Positions 50,773 through 60,331 of a stretch of 64,000 bases of DNA are shown here, piece after piece. Position 1 is the stretch's first letter. Each line of letters begins with the position of its first letter. This DNA comes from an uncultured beta proteobacterium. Its GTDB lineage: Bacteria; Pseudomonadota; Gammaproteobacteria; Burkholderiales; Rhodocyclaceae. The notes under the pieces are model-generated. The model did not search any database and was not told the DNA's origin. It worked only from the letters and a program-made list of their open reading frames with translations. A program made the translations under genes and the position numbers. The stretch covers positions 163,278 through 227,277 of the forward strand of contig CAIVQO010000090.1 of NCBI GenBank assembly GCA_903908065.1, read 5' to 3'.

Positions 50773-53459
50773 CGGCGGAGACGAGCAAGCCAACGGCCGG
50801 CGCAAGCATCCCGGCGCCCGATGAGGGCCGCGGGTTTCGCCTCTATCGCCATTATTCGATCGCGGCCTGCGTGTCGTTCCTGGTGGTGGGTGCGGTGCTC
50901 CTATTCTTGCAGGAGCGCGAGATCGCCTTCTTCGAGGCAGCCCAGCAGCGTGAGCTGGTGGCGCTCAAGGCGTTGCACAAGGATCTCGCGACACAGGCCG
51001 AAAACGCCGCGCGCGATGGCCTGGTGGCCGAACAGGAGGCGGCCAACGTGGCCCTGACCCGGCTGTTCGCCAACTTGCTGTGGACCTCGGATTTCGCGCC
51101 CTTTGTCCGGCGCGTCGCGGCACTGCCGGGCGCGACCTGCACCGCTGCCGACGCCGCAGCGCGGCGCGCCTGCGCCGATGCGCTGGGGCAGCACATCCGC
51201 GACCTGCCGGGTTTCACCGCACTGGACCGCAAGACCATTGCTGCGATGAAAAACACCGGGGTATTCAAGATCAAGGTTTACGACATGCGCGGCCTGACCG
51301 TGTATTCGTCGGAACACGGCCAGATCGGCGAGGACAAATCGACCAATGCCGGCTGGCGCGTGGCCGCCGGCGGCAAGCCGGCCAGCGAGCTGACCCACCG
51401 CGACCAGTTCAGCGCCTTCGAGGGCGTGGTCGAGAACCTCGACCTGATTTCCAGTTACATACCGGTGTTCGCGCCCGGCGGTTCCGAGGTGGTCGGCGTG
51501 TTCGGAATCTATGCCGACGTCACCGGCTTGCTGCGCCAGATCCGCGCCAGTTCGACCCGCATCGCGGGCATCATGGCGGCCGGCGAGCGACGCGCCGAGG
51601 ACGAGGCCAGGCAGAACCTCGGCAGCGTGGTGAATAGTTCCAAGCAGTTCCTGCTGCTGGTCGGCGCGGTCATGGCCTTGTTGTTTCTCGCCCTGCTCTA
51701 CATCGTCCATCGCGGCCAGCGCATCATCGATGCGCAGCAACTGGCGCGGGCGCGCGATGCCGACCGCGAGCGCGAATGGCACCAGACCCAGATCACTGCC
51801 ATGGCCCGCATCGCCGCCGCCCACGAGGAAGCGCTCCAGCGCCTGCAGCGCATCGCCGGGCGCGTCCCCGGGGTAGTGTTCGAACTGCGCCGCCACGCTG
51901 ACGGCAGATTTTCCGTTCCCTATGCCAACGAGATGCTGCGCGATACGCACGGCATCGGACCGGAAGAGGTATCCACCGATGCCGGGCCGATGTTCGCCCG
52001 CCTGCACCCCGACGACCTGCCGGCCTTCCGCGCCGCGATCGAGGAATCGGCACGCCGGCTCGCCCCCTGGCGCCACCAGTATCGCGTGCTGGTTCCCGGC
52101 CAGGAGGTACGCTGGATGCAGGTCGATGCGGTTCCGGAAAAGGAGGCCGATGGTTCCGTGCTCTGGCATGGCTTCATTTCCGACATCGGTACCCGCAAGG
52201 CGACCGAGGCCGAACTGGAACAGTATCGTCATCATCTCGAGGAACTGGTTTACTCCCGCACCGGCGAACTGGCCCAGGCGCGCGATGCCGCCGAGGCTGC
52301 CAGCCGCGCCAAGAGCGTTTTCCTCGCCAACATGAGCCACGAGTTGCGCACGCCGCTCAACGGCATCATGGGCATGACGGCGCTGGCTTTGCGCAGCGCG
52401 ACCGACCCGCAGCAGATCGACCAGCTCGAAAGGAGCATGGGCGCGTCGCGGCACCTGCTGGCGGTGATCAACGACATCCTCGACATTTCCAAGATCGAGG
52501 CCGATCGCATGACGCTGGAAGAGCGCAACTTCATCCTTCCCGACCTGATCGACGAAACCCTGCTGATGCAGGACGAGGCGGCGCGCGCCAAGGGCCTGGC
52601 CGTGTCTTCCCGGATCGCGCCCGAATTGCCGCGGGTGTTGTGCGGCGATGCCCTGCGCATACGCCAGATCCTGCTCAACTTCCTCGGCAACGCGGTCAAG
52701 TTTTCCGAGCGGGGGGAGATTGCGGTGAGCGCCGCCCTGGTCGGGCAGGACAGCGCCAGCGTGGTGGTGCGTTTCGAGGTCAGCGACCAGGGCATCGGCA
52801 TCAGCCCGGAACAGCAGGAGCGCCTCTTCAAACCCTTCAGCCAGGCCGACGATTCGTCTACGCGCCGCCATGGCGGCACTGGCCTGGGCCTGATCATCTC
52901 GCGCCGCATCGCGCGGCTGATGGACGGTGATGCGGGTGTCGACAGTGAGCCCGGCGTCGGCAGCCGGTTCTGGGCCACCGTGCGCCTGCGGCGCGCGACG
53001 GATGGACCGGAGGCACCGACCGGGGCGCCGCGTGAAGTCTCGGCCGCGTTGCTGAAGGCTGAATTCAGCGGCAGGCGCGTGCTGGTGGCGGAAGACGATC
53101 CGGTCAACCAGGAAGTCGCCCTGTATCTCGTGGCAACCGCCGGATTGCACGCCGAACTGGCGACTGACGGGCGACAGGCAGTGGAACGGGTCGGCGCGGA
53201 GGGCTTCGATCTGGTGCTGATGGACGTGCAGATGCCGGTGCTGAGCGGGCTCGATGCCGCCCGTGCCGTTCGCCGCCTGCCCGGCTGCGAATCCCTGCCC
53301 ATCATCGCCATGACCGCCAATGCCTTCAACGAGGACCGCGAGCAATGCCTTGCCGCGGGCATGAACGACCACATCGGCAAACCGGTCGAGCCGGAGACGT
53401 TGTATGCCGTCATGCTGCGTTGGCTGCGCCTCCGGCGCGAGGCGGAGCGGGGCGGATGA
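50769..53459 (+). CDS. Hybrid sensor histidine kinase/response regulator
   Basis: An 896-residue membrane hybrid kinase. A membrane segment near 32-50 and another near 296-316 enclose a 245-residue periplasmic sensor (FKIKVYDMRGLTVYSSEHGQIGED, double-Cache-like). A PAS/PAC pair follows (345-480), then HisKA VFLANMSHELRTPLNGIMGM with phospho-acceptor His524, HATPase (DQGIGI, GGTGLGLIISRRI) and a C-terminal receiver with phospho-acceptor Asp819 in LVLMDVQMP. No output domain is attached. It starts in an ATGA overlap with mobA and ends in an ATGA overlap with an exported protein gene, which may be its accessory. Confidence 0.9.
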   Translation: MTAETSKPTAGASIPAPDEGRGFRLYRHYSIAACVSFLVVGAVLLFLQEREIAFFEAAQQRELVALKALHKDLATQAENAARDGLVAEQEAANVALTRLFANLLWTSDFAPFVRRVAALPGATCTAADAAARRACADALGQHIRDLPGFTALDRKTIAAMKNTGVFKIKVYDMRGLTVYSSEHGQIGEDKSTNAGWRVAAGGKPASELTHRDQFSAFEGVVENLDLISSYIPVFAPGGSEVVGVFGIYADVTGLLRQIRASSTRIAGIMAAGERRAEDEARQNLGSVVNSSKQFLLLVGAVMALLFLALLYIVHRGQRIIDAQQLARARDADREREWHQTQITAMARIAAAHEEALQRLQRIAGRVPGVVFELRRHADGRFSVPYANEMLRDTHGIGPEEVSTDAGPMFARLHPDDLPAFRAAIEESARRLAPWRHQYRVLVPGQEVRWMQVDAVPEKEADGSVLWHGFISDIGTRKATEAELEQYRHHLEELVYSRTGELAQARDAAEAASRAKSVFLANMSHELRTPLNGIMGMTALALRSATDPQQIDQLERSMGASRHLLAVINDILDISKIEADRMTLEERNFILPDLIDETLLMQDEAARAKGLAVSSRIAPELPRVLCGDALRIRQILLNFLGNAVKFSERGEIAVSAALVGQDSASVVVRFEVSDQGIGISPEQQERLFKPFSQADDSSTRRHGGTGLGLIISRRIARLMDGDAGVDSEPGVGSRFWATVRLRRATDGPEAPTGAPREVSAALLKAEFSGRRVLVAEDDPVNQEVALYLVATAGLHAELATDGRQAVERVGAEGFDLVLMDVQMPVLSGLDAARAVRRLPGCESLPIIAMTANAFNEDREQCLAAGMNDHIGKPVEPETLYAVMLRWLRLRREAERGG

Positions 53460-54241
53460 TGCGCCGTGCGCGTAGGGGCCTGTTGCTGCTCGTGGCCACC
53501 GGCGTCGCCGGTGGCGCCGGTGCGCAGGCTGTCGATGCCGGCGATGCCGCCGAACGCCTGGGCAATGCGCGTGCGGCGGTGGTGGCGATGGAAGAGCGGC
53601 ATGCCGAACTGGAGACGGCCAATCGCGAACTGATCGAAAAGCTGCGTGCACTGGAAAAGAGCAACAAGGAGCTCGGCGACAGCCTGGCGCGCCAGAAGCA
53701 GGCCCTGGCGGCAAACCAGGCAGCGACGCGTAAGTTCTCCGCCAGCCTGGCGCGGCGCCTGTATCGGAACGCCTCGCGCCACGTCAATGGCATGGCGGCG
53801 GTGGCGATCCCCTATGTCGGCGCCGGCGTTACGGCGGCGATGACCGCGCTCGACATCCGCGAGAGCTGCGAAGCCCTGCGCGAGCTGAACGAAATGCATC
53901 GCGCCATGCAGCTGGACCCGGAAAACGAAGCCCCGGTCTGCGCCATGCAGGTCGGCTCGCGCGAACAGATCATCAACCAGGTGCTGGCCAACTGGCGCAG
54001 CGCCTATGCCGTCGCCGCGGCGTGGACCAACCAATACGAGATCTGGCTGGCGCCGGAGCCGGTGCCGGTCGACTCGGCGCGTGCGATCGAACTCTGGTCG
54101 GCAGTATTCGGCACCCTGCCCAATCCCTCGGCGCGCACCGCCGCCGGGCTGGCCGCGCCGCGCGCACCGCAGCCGCCGATAGGGCCGCTGGCACCCTTGT
54201 CGCCGCAGCTGCCGGCCCTGCCCGCCTATCCGGGGCGCTGA
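53456..54241 (+). CDS. Exported coiled-coil protein of unknown function
   Basis: A 261-residue protein with a basic start and hydrophobic core (MMRRARRGLLLLVATGVAGGAGAQA), probably a signal peptide. Residues 32-85 form a long predicted coiled coil (AVVAMEERHAELETANRELIEKLRALEKSNKELGDS with heptad Leu/Ala). A short hydrophobic stretch follows (GMAAVAIPYVGAGVTAAMTALDI). The C-terminus is Pro-rich. No family is recognised. The ATGA overlap with the hybrid kinase suggests coupled expression and maybe a shared signal path. Confidence 0.7.
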   Translation: MMRRARRGLLLLVATGVAGGAGAQAVDAGDAAERLGNARAAVVAMEERHAELETANRELIEKLRALEKSNKELGDSLARQKQALAANQAATRKFSASLARRLYRNASRHVNGMAAVAIPYVGAGVTAAMTALDIRESCEALRELNEMHRAMQLDPENEAPVCAMQVGSREQIINQVLANWRSAYAVAAAWTNQYEIWLAPEPVPVDSARAIELWSAVFGTLPNPSARTAAGLAAPRAPQPPIGPLAPLSPQLPALPAYPGR

Positions 54242-54251
54242 GGGTGCCGGG

Positions 54252-55724
54252 TTACATCAGGACGATGTCGTACTGTTCCTGGGTGTAGCCGCTTTCGGCA
54301 TGCAGCGAGATCGGCATGCCGATGAACTCGGAGAGCATGGCAACCGCCTGCGATTCCTCTTCGAGGAATAGGTCGATCACCGCCGGTGCGGCCAGCACGC
54401 GCATTTCGCGCGCGGTAAATTGCCGCGCCTCGCGCAGCAGTTCGCGCAGCACTTCGTAGCAGACGGTCTGCGCGGTCTTGACCTCGCCGCGCCCGCCGCA
54501 GGTCGGGCAGGGTTCGCACAGCACGTGGGCGAGGCTCTCGCGGGTGCGCTTGCGGGTCATTTCGACCAGGCCAAGCTGGGTGAAGCCGGACACCGTGATG
54601 CGCGTGTGGTCCTTGGCCAGGGCCTTGTTGAATTCGGTCAGCACGGCTTCCTTGTGCTGCTCGTCTTCCATGTCGATGAAGTCGGCAATGATGATGCCGC
54701 CGAGGTTGCGCAGGCGCAACTGGCGCGCGATGGTTTGTGCCGCTTCGAGGTTGGTCTTAAAGATGGTGTCGTCGAAGTTGCGCGAGCCGACATAGCCGCC
54801 GGTATTGACGTCCACCGTGGTCATCGCCTCGGTCTGGTCGAAGATCAGGTAACCGCCGGACTTGAGGTCGACCCGCCGCGCCAGCGCTTTCTGGATTTCG
54901 TCCTCGACGCCGTGCAGATCGAACAGGGGGCGCTCGCCGGTGTAATGCACCAGCCGGCCGCTCACCTGCGGCACGTACTCCTGTGCAAACAGTTGCAGCT
55001 TCTGGAAGTTCTCGCGCGAGTCGATCACCACCGCGCTGGTTTCCGAGGTCACCAGGTCGCGCAGCACGCGCTGGCCCAGGGTCAGGTCTTCGTGCAGCAC
55101 CATCGGTGGCAGGGCGCCCACGGCGCGGCCCTTGATCTCGGCCCAGATGCGCCGCAGGTAGGCGATGTCGGCGGCGAGTTCCTCGTCGCTGGCGCCGGCG
55201 GCTACGGTGCGCAGGATATAGCCGCCGGGTTGTTCGGTAGGCAGCAGCGAAGCGATGCGGGCGCGCAGCGCGTCGCGCTCGGCCTCTTCGGCGATGCGCT
55301 GCGAAATGCCTATGTGGTTGTCCTGCGGCAGGTGCACCAGCAGGCGACCGGCAATCGAAATCTGCGTCGTCAGGCGCGCGCCCTTGGTGCCGATCGGGTC
55401 CTTCTGCACCTGCACCATGATCGACTGCCCCTCGCTCAGGATGCGTTCGATGGGGCGGGTTTCATGGTTGGCGTGGCCATTCCCGGCAGGACGCTCGCTC
55501 CAGATGTCGGCGACGTGGAGGAAGGCGGTGCGCTCCAGGCCGATCTCGACGAAGGCCGACTGCATCCCCGGCAGGACGCGCACCACGCGGCCGAGATAGA
55601 CGTTGCCGACGATGCCGCGGCCGTTGGTGCGCTCGATGTGCAGCTCCTGCACCACGCCCTGTTGCAAGAGGGCGACGCGCGTTTCCTGCGGAGTGAAGTT
55701 GATCAGGAATTGCTCGTTCATCAT
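54252..55724 (-). CDS. rng: Ribonuclease G
   Basis: Endonuclease of the RNase E/G family that trims the 5' end of 16S rRNA and degrades mRNAs; 490 residues. The S1 domain lies in residues 36-125 (GRGIVGNVYLGRVVRVLPGMQSAFVEIG). The catalytic DNase-I-like core has DVNTGGYVG and GGIIIADFIDMED. The Zn-link is CEPCPTCGGRG, and the small C-terminal domain is present. It lacks the long scaffold tail of RNase E. Start MMNEQF: either of two adjacent ATGs (55724, 55721). It ends a nine-gene minus-strand run; convergent with the coiled-coil gene. Confidence 0.96.
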   Translation of the reverse strand: MMNEQFLINFTPQETRVALLQQGVVQELHIERTNGRGIVGNVYLGRVVRVLPGMQSAFVEIGLERTAFLHVADIWSERPAGNGHANHETRPIERILSEGQSIMVQVQKDPIGTKGARLTTQISIAGRLLVHLPQDNHIGISQRIAEEAERDALRARIASLLPTEQPGGYILRTVAAGASDEELAADIAYLRRIWAEIKGRAVGALPPMVLHEDLTLGQRVLRDLVTSETSAVVIDSRENFQKLQLFAQEYVPQVSGRLVHYTGERPLFDLHGVEDEIQKALARRVDLKSGGYLIFDQTEAMTTVDVNTGGYVGSRNFDDTIFKTNLEAAQTIARQLRLRNLGGIIIADFIDMEDEQHKEAVLTEFNKALAKDHTRITVSGFTQLGLVEMTRKRTRESLAHVLCEPCPTCGGRGEVKTAQTVCYEVLRELLREARQFTAREMRVLAAPAVIDLFLEEESQAVAMLSEFIGMPISLHAESGYTQEQYDIVLM

Positions 55725-55739
55725 TTGGGCAGGGCCCGG

Positions 55740-56351
55740 TCAAAGCGGATAGCCGAATTCTCGCAGCAAGAGCGCGGTTTCGCACAGCGGCAGGCCGACG
55801 ATGCCCGAATGCGAGCCGCTGATCGATTCGACGAAGATCGCGGCGCGGCCCTGGATGCCGTAAGCGCCGGCCTTGTCCATCGGGTCGCCGGTTTGCACGT
55901 AGCGCCGGATCTCCTCGGCGCCCAGCGTGCGGAAGCGCACCTCGCTGACCGACAGCCGGGATTCGATGCGCTCGCCGCGTGCCATGGCGATCGCCGTCAG
56001 CACGCGATGGCTGCGCCCCGAGAGGCGCGCCAGGATGGATTCAGCGTCCGCCGTGTCGCGCGGCTTGGCGATGATTTCGCCATCGACGTCAAGCGTGGTG
56101 TCGGCGGCCAGTACCGGATGCGGCACCAGCGGCCGGCGTTTCAGCAGGTCGGCGCCGAAGCGCGCCTTGGCCTGCGCGACGCGCAGCACGTAGGCATCCG
56201 GCGTCTCGCCGGGCAGGCTGTCCTCATTGACTTCGGTGTCTTCGCGCGGATTGCCGCGAAACAGCAGCAGGTCGAAGCGCACGCCGATCTGGGTCAGCAG
56301 CTCGCGGCGGCGCGGGCTGCGTGAGGCGAGGTAGATGCGCGGTTCCATCAT
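55740..56351 (-). CDS. maf: Maf-type nucleotide pyrophosphatase
   Basis: Maf/Ham1-fold house-cleaning enzyme, 203 residues, that hydrolyses non-canonical nucleoside triphosphates. Signature blocks: YLASRSPRRRELL at residues 7-19, VLAADTTLDVDGEIIAKP near 80-97, and MDKAGAYGIQGRAAIFVESISGSHSGIVGLPL. The SRSPRR basic loop and the Asp/Glu/Lys active-site residues are intact. Two ATGs in a row (56351, 56348) could start it. It precedes rng by 15 bp. Confidence 0.94.
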   Translation of the reverse strand: MMEPRIYLASRSPRRRELLTQIGVRFDLLLFRGNPREDTEVNEDSLPGETPDAYVLRVAQAKARFGADLLKRRPLVPHPVLAADTTLDVDGEIIAKPRDTADAESILARLSGRSHRVLTAIAMARGERIESRLSVSEVRFRTLGAEEIRRYVQTGDPMDKAGAYGIQGRAAIFVESISGSHSGIVGLPLCETALLLREFGYPL

Positions 56352-56390
56352 GGCATTCGCGTGTCGTTGAAGGGGCAGCGGAGCATAGCC

Positions 56391-56861
56391 TCAGTCGCGA
56401 TGGTAGGGGTGGCCCTTTGTCACGCTGTGGGCGCGATACAGGGCCTCGGCGAGCACCACGCGAACCAGCGCGTGGGGCAGGGTCAGGCTCGACAGGCGCA
56501 GGGTTTCGTGGGCCGTGTCCTTGATCCTCGGGTCGAGTCCGTCCGGGCCGCCGATGATGAAGGCGACATCGCTGCCGCCGGCCATCCATTTGCCCAGGCG
56601 CTCCGCCAGCTGGCGCGTGGTGGGCGCCTCGCCGCGTTCGTCGAGGGCGATGCGGCGGCAGCCGGCGGGCAGGCGGGCCTCGATGCGCGCGGCTTCAAGG
56701 GCCATCATGGCTTCCGGGGTCTTGCCCGTGGTGCGCGGTTCCGGCTTGATCTCCAGCAGTTCCAGCGACAGCTCGCGCGGCATGCGCCTGGCGTAATCAT
56801 CCCAGCCGGCCACCACCCAATCGGGAGGGCGGGTGGCGACGGCGGCGACGATCAGCCTCAT
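56391..56861 (-). CDS. rlmH: 23S rRNA pseudouridine-1915 N3-methyltransferase
   Basis: SPOUT methyltransferase that modifies pseudouridine 1915 in the 23S decoding-region helix; 156 residues, the family norm. The knot region reads [46 protein letters not shown] with the SAM-loop GGPDG, and the conserved C-terminal GHPYHRD is complete. Its start overlaps the rsfS stop (ATGA). The rsfS-rlmH order is nearly universal. Confidence 0.97.
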   Translation of the reverse strand: MRLIVAAVATRPPDWVVAGWDDYARRMPRELSLELLEIKPEPRTTGKTPEAMMALEAARIEARLPAGCRRIALDERGEAPTTRQLAERLGKWMAGGSDVAFIIGGPDGLDPRIKDTAHETLRLSSLTLPHALVRVVLAEALYRAHSVTKGHPYHRD

Positions 56862-57226
56862 TCGTCGTCGCTGTCGCCGGTGGCCTTCTTGCGCGTGCGC
56901 TTGGGCACGACTTTCCAGAGTTCTTCGAGGTTGTAGTAGCTACGGATCGCCGGTTGCATGACGTGCACCACGATGTCGCCGAGGTCGACCAGCACCCACT
57001 CGCCGGCATCTTCGCCCTCGATGCCGATCACCGTGCCGCCCGCCTCCTTGACCTTGTCGTGCACGCTCTTCGCCAGCGCCTTGACCTGGCGGTTGGAGTC
57101 GCCGGTGGCGATGATGACGCGGTCGAACATCGCCGAGACCTTGGTCGTGTTGATTACCTCGATGTCCTTGGCCTTGATGTCTTCGAGGGCGGCGACGGCG
57201 AGCTTTTGCAGTTTTCTAATGTCCAT
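56858..57226 (-). CDS. rsfS: Ribosomal silencing factor RsfS
   Basis: Binds L14 and keeps ribosomal subunits apart under starvation. The 122 residues show [57 protein letters not shown] and YYNLEELW, all family marks. A basic tail (PKRTRKK) and acidic end (GDSDDE) follow. The start at 57226 overlaps the end of nadD by 11 bp. Longer upstream frame is nadD in another frame. Confidence 0.96.
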   Translation of the reverse strand: MDIRKLQKLAVAALEDIKAKDIEVINTTKVSAMFDRVIIATGDSNRQVKALAKSVHDKVKEAGGTVIGIEGEDAGEWVLVDLGDIVVHVMQPAIRSYYNLEELWKVVPKRTRKKATGDSDDE

Positions 57227-57914
57227 GCGGAGTCCGGTAGAGCTGGTGCGAGTCAATATAGTCGAGAACGGCATCGGGAACCAGATGCCGCACATTGCCG
57301 CCGCGCGCCAGGCGTTCGCGGATGGCTGTGGCTGACACTTCCAGCGCGGTGATGGCAAACGGGACGATACGGCCGGCGGGGGCCTTGGCCAGGTCGGCGG
57401 CCGTGCCTCGCCGGGAACGGAATTCGGCGTCGAGCGCGGCTCCCTGCCCTTGGCCCGCGCCGGCACCCTGTGTCTCAGCGGGAATAGTCAGTTCATGCCC
57501 CGGCCGCGTCGCCACCGCGATGTGGGCCAGGTCGAACAGCTCGCGCCAGCGATGCCAGGCTTCCAGCCGGGAGAACGCATCGGCGCCGAGCAGCAGCACC
57601 AGCGGGCGTCGCGGACCGTGTTGCCGGCGCTGCCGGGCAAGCGTGTCGATGGTGTAGCTGGGCTGGTCCGCGGCAGCGACCTCGGCGCGGTCGACGCTGA
57701 AACCCGGCAGGTCGGCGATGGCGCGTTCGACCATGGCCAGCCGCTGTTCGGCGGCGCAGTGCGGTGCCGAGCGCAGCGGCGGATTGCCGGCCGGGATCAG
57801 GCAGATTTCGTCCAGGCCCAAGGCCTCGCGCGCCTCGATCGCCAGGCGCAGGTGGCCGACATGCACAGGGTCGAAGGTGCCGCCGAAGAGGCCGAGCGGG
57901 CCTGTCTCACTCAT
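57216..57914 (-). CDS. nadD: Nicotinate-nucleotide adenylyltransferase
   Basis: Transfers AMP to nicotinate mononucleotide in NAD synthesis; 232 residues. The nucleotidyltransferase motif GLFGGTFDPVHVGHLRLA (HxGH) is at the N-terminus, with LIPAGNPPLR, DQPSYTIDTL and the ISATxIR-type ending VSATAIRERLARG. A Gly/Gln-rich loop (GAGAGQGQGAALD) in the middle is longer than usual. It overlaps the membrane protein gene upstream by 8 bp. Confidence 0.95.
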   Translation of the reverse strand: MSETGPLGLFGGTFDPVHVGHLRLAIEAREALGLDEICLIPAGNPPLRSAPHCAAEQRLAMVERAIADLPGFSVDRAEVAAADQPSYTIDTLARQRRQHGPRRPLVLLLGADAFSRLEAWHRWRELFDLAHIAVATRPGHELTIPAETQGAGAGQGQGAALDAEFRSRRGTAADLAKAPAGRIVPFAITALEVSATAIRERLARGGNVRHLVPDAVLDYIDSHQLYRTPHGH

Positions 57915-58665
57915 CGGCTTGCACGGGCTGGGCGAAGACGTCGCGGTAGGACAGGTAGACGCTGGCCACCATGGTCGGCGCCAGGACGAAGATCAGCAGC
58001 ATGCGCAGTGCGGTGTTGAGCACGGTCAGCAGGGATTGCGAGATCTGCCCGGCCAGGATGAGGATCAGCCCGGGCACGACGGCGCCGACCAGCACGATGG
58101 CAATGCCATACATTGCAAACGCCTTCCAGTTGCGCCAGCTGGCGACGAAACTGAAGAACAGCGACTTGGCGGCGCCGATGCCATCCCAGGCGGTGAGCAG
58201 GGGGGCGAACCAGAAGGCCATCAGCAGCGGCGAGGCCAGCACCAGCAGGATGGCAAGGTCGGTGGTGAGGGCGACGAGTTCTTCCGGAGTGATGCCGTCG
58301 TTGAGGTTTACCGGGTCACCGAGAAAGGATCCACCCAGGACCAGCAGGCTGGAGCCCAGCAGGTGCAGGCCGCCGAGGCGCATCAGGCCGACGCGCTGGG
58401 TGCCGATGCCCTGCCCCAGCGTTTCGCTGCTGAAACTGCCGCCCTGCTCGACGGCACGACAGCCATTGGCCAGCATCACCGTCAGCGCCGGCAACAGCAG
58501 GGGCAGGATGAAGGGGCCGATTTTCGGAATCAGGTTCACCACGATCACCGTCAGCAGGTAGCCGAAGGTCAGCGCCGTCATCATCGGCGGGTGGCGGCGA
58601 AACAGGGCGAAGCCGGCCAGCAGCCAGAGCACGCCATGGCGGGCGGGAAGGCGTCGTGCATCCAT
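57907..58665 (-). CDS. BPSS1780-family membrane protein
   Basis: A 252-residue inner-membrane protein with five to six hydrophobic segments (GYLLTVIVVNLIPKIGPFIL, LVALTTDLAILLVLASPLLM, AFAMYGIAIVLVGAVVPGLI, MLLIFVLAPTMVASVYLSY). It resembles the BPSS1780/DUF2189-like membrane family of betaproteobacteria; function unknown. The start at 58665 gives the TGATG junction with ttcA (one shared base) and [11 protein letters not shown]; the longer open frame is not conserved. Confidence 0.75.
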   Translation of the reverse strand: MDARRLPARHGVLWLLAGFALFRRHPPMMTALTFGYLLTVIVVNLIPKIGPFILPLLLPALTVMLANGCRAVEQGGSFSSETLGQGIGTQRVGLMRLGGLHLLGSSLLVLGGSFLGDPVNLNDGITPEELVALTTDLAILLVLASPLLMAFWFAPLLTAWDGIGAAKSLFFSFVASWRNWKAFAMYGIAIVLVGAVVPGLILILAGQISQSLLTVLNTALRMLLIFVLAPTMVASVYLSYRDVFAQPVQADE

Positions 58666-59582
58666 CAGTCGTCCTGTTCCATGAAATCCACCACCTGCGG
58701 AGCGGCGAGCGGCAGGGCCTGCGGGTCGAAGGCGACGTCGCCCTCGGGGTCGGGCCGGCCGGTCGCTTCCAGGCTTGCAAAATCGAACAGCCGCGCGTCG
58801 AGCAGGTGCGAGGGCACCACGTTGGCGAGGCTGCGGAACATGGTCTCGATGCGGCCGGGGAAACGCTTCTCCCATTCGTTCAGCATCTGCTTCACCTGCT
58901 GCCGCTGGAGGTTGGGCTGCGAACCGCACAGGTTGCAGGGAATGATGGGAAACTCGCGCAGCGCCGCCCATTTTTCCAGGTCGCGCTCGCGGCAGTAAGC
59001 CAGCGGGCGGATAACGATGTGGCGGCCGTCGTCCGAGACCAGTTTGGGCGGCATGGATTTCAGTTTGCCGCCGAAGAACATGTTGAGGAACAGGGTTTGC
59101 AGGATGTCGTCGCGATGGTGGCCGAGTGCGATGCGCGTCGCCCCCAGTTCGCCGGCCACGCGGTAGAGCACACCGCGGCGCAGGCGCGAGCACAGCGAAC
59201 AGGTGGTCTTGCCCTCCGGGATCACGCGCTTGACGATGGAATAGGTGTCCTCGTTTTCGATGTGGAAGGGGACGTCGATCGAGCGTAAATAATCGGGCAG
59301 CACGTCGGCGGGGAAGCCCGGCTGCTTCTGGTCGAGGTTGACCGCAACGACGTCGAAGGCAACAGGCGCATGCTCGCGCAGGAAAAGTAGGATGTCGAGC
59401 AGGGCGAAGGAATCCTTGCCGCCGGAAAGGCAGACCATCACTTTGTCGCCGGCGCCGATCATGTTGAAGTCGGCGATCGCCTGACCGACTTCGCGGCGCA
59501 GGCGTTTGGCGAGCTTGTTACTTTCGAAGGCAGCCTTTTGCGCCTGGCGGGCGGTGGGTGCAGGGCTTAGTACAGCGTTCAT
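58665..59582 (-). CDS. ttcA: tRNA 2-thiocytidine-32 synthetase TtcA
   Basis: Thiolates C32 of certain tRNAs with a 4Fe-4S cluster and ATP; 305 residues. The PP-loop [11 protein letters not shown] is at about residue 53, the cluster cysteines in [12 protein letters not shown] and in [15 protein letters not shown], and the ATP-site helix [21 protein letters not shown] follows. The ATG at 59582 forms an ATGA overlap with the SDR gene. It is in a run of tRNA/rRNA-modification genes. Confidence 0.96.
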   Translation of the reverse strand: MNAVLSPAPTARQAQKAAFESNKLAKRLRREVGQAIADFNMIGAGDKVMVCLSGGKDSFALLDILLFLREHAPVAFDVVAVNLDQKQPGFPADVLPDYLRSIDVPFHIENEDTYSIVKRVIPEGKTTCSLCSRLRRGVLYRVAGELGATRIALGHHRDDILQTLFLNMFFGGKLKSMPPKLVSDDGRHIVIRPLAYCRERDLEKWAALREFPIIPCNLCGSQPNLQRQQVKQMLNEWEKRFPGRIETMFRSLANVVPSHLLDARLFDFASLEATGRPDPEGDVAFDPQALPLAAPQVVDFMEQDD

Positions 59583-60331
59583 AAATGTGCGGTGCGGCCG
59601 CCGTCGACGTTGATCACCTGGCCGGTGACATAGGGGGCATCGAAGATCAGGAACTTTACCGTGCGTGCAATGTCTGCGGGCGCGCCGACCCGCTTCAGCA
59701 GGCTGTGTTCGACGATCGCGGCGCGTTCCGCCGGCGGGAAATCGTCGGTGCCCTGCGGCCACTCGATGGCACCGGGCGCCACCGCATTGACCCGCACGCG
59801 GGGGCCGAGTTCCTGCGCCAGGGCGCGGGTCAGGCCGAGCAGGCCGGCCTTGGCTGCGCAATACACGGCATAGCCGCGCAGCGGGCGTTCGGCATGGATG
59901 TCGGTGATATTCACGATGCAGCCGCCGTTGGCCTCGAGCTGCAGCGCAGCGGCCTGGGCGAGGAAGTAGGGCGCCTTGAGGTTGGAGCCGACCAGGTCGT
60001 CCCAGATCGCCGTGTCGACAGCGCCGACTTTCGTGGCATAGAACGAGGACGCATTGTTCACCAGCGCATCGAGGCGGCCAAAGTGGCCGAGCACGGCAGC
60101 CACCAGCATTGGCGGCGCGGCATCGTCGAGCAGGTCGGCGCTGAACACGGCGGCACTTTCCGGGCGTATGCCGTTCAGCCGTGCCGCGAGGTCTTCGGCC
60201 TCGGCGCGCGAGTGGCGGCAATGGATCGCAAGCCGGGCCCCGGCGGCATGCAGCGTGCGCGCGATCTCGGCGCCGACGCGACGCGCGGCGCCGGTGACGA
60301 GGACGACGGGAGCAGGCGGGGATGCCATCAT
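59579..60331 (-). CDS. Pteridine-reductase-like short-chain dehydrogenase (FolM type)
   Basis: A 250-residue SDR with [15 protein letters not shown] (the TGxxxRxG motif of PTR1/FolM pteridine reductases rather than TGxxxGxG). It has [11 protein letters not shown], catalytic YAVYCAAK and NVDGG near the end. FolM reduces dihydromonapterin/dihydrofolate; betaproteobacterial members may make tetrahydro-pterin cofactor. ATG 60331 overlaps the tcdA stop (ATGA); a second ATG follows directly. The dispersed repeat encodes KVGAVDTA at residues 101-108, after the NNAS motif, where the loop contacts substrate. Confidence 0.85.
   Translation of the reverse strand: MMASPPAPVVLVTGAARRVGAEIARTLHAAGARLAIHCRHSRAEAEDLAARLNGIRPESAAVFSADLLDDAAPPMLVAAVLGHFGRLDALVNNASSFYATKVGAVDTAIWDDLVGSNLKAPYFLAQAAALQLEANGGCIVNITDIHAERPLRGYAVYCAAKAGLLGLTRALAQELGPRVRVNAVAPGAIEWPQGTDDFPPAERAAIVEHSLLKRVGAPADIARTVKFLIFDAPYVTGQVINVDGGRTAHL
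60009..60031 (+). repeat. Dispersed 23-bp repeat, copy 10 (in SDR gene)
   Basis: GCCGTGTCGAC then AGCGCCGACTTT, one difference from consensus; antisense to the gene, which reads it as KVGAVDTA. Confidence 0.8.

Noticed and set aside
53808..53835. Another copy of the 23-bp repeat in the coiled-coil gene
   Set aside because: GTCGGCGCCGGCGTTACGGC resembles the minus-strand form, but the AAA end is missing and several bases differ; too weak to count.
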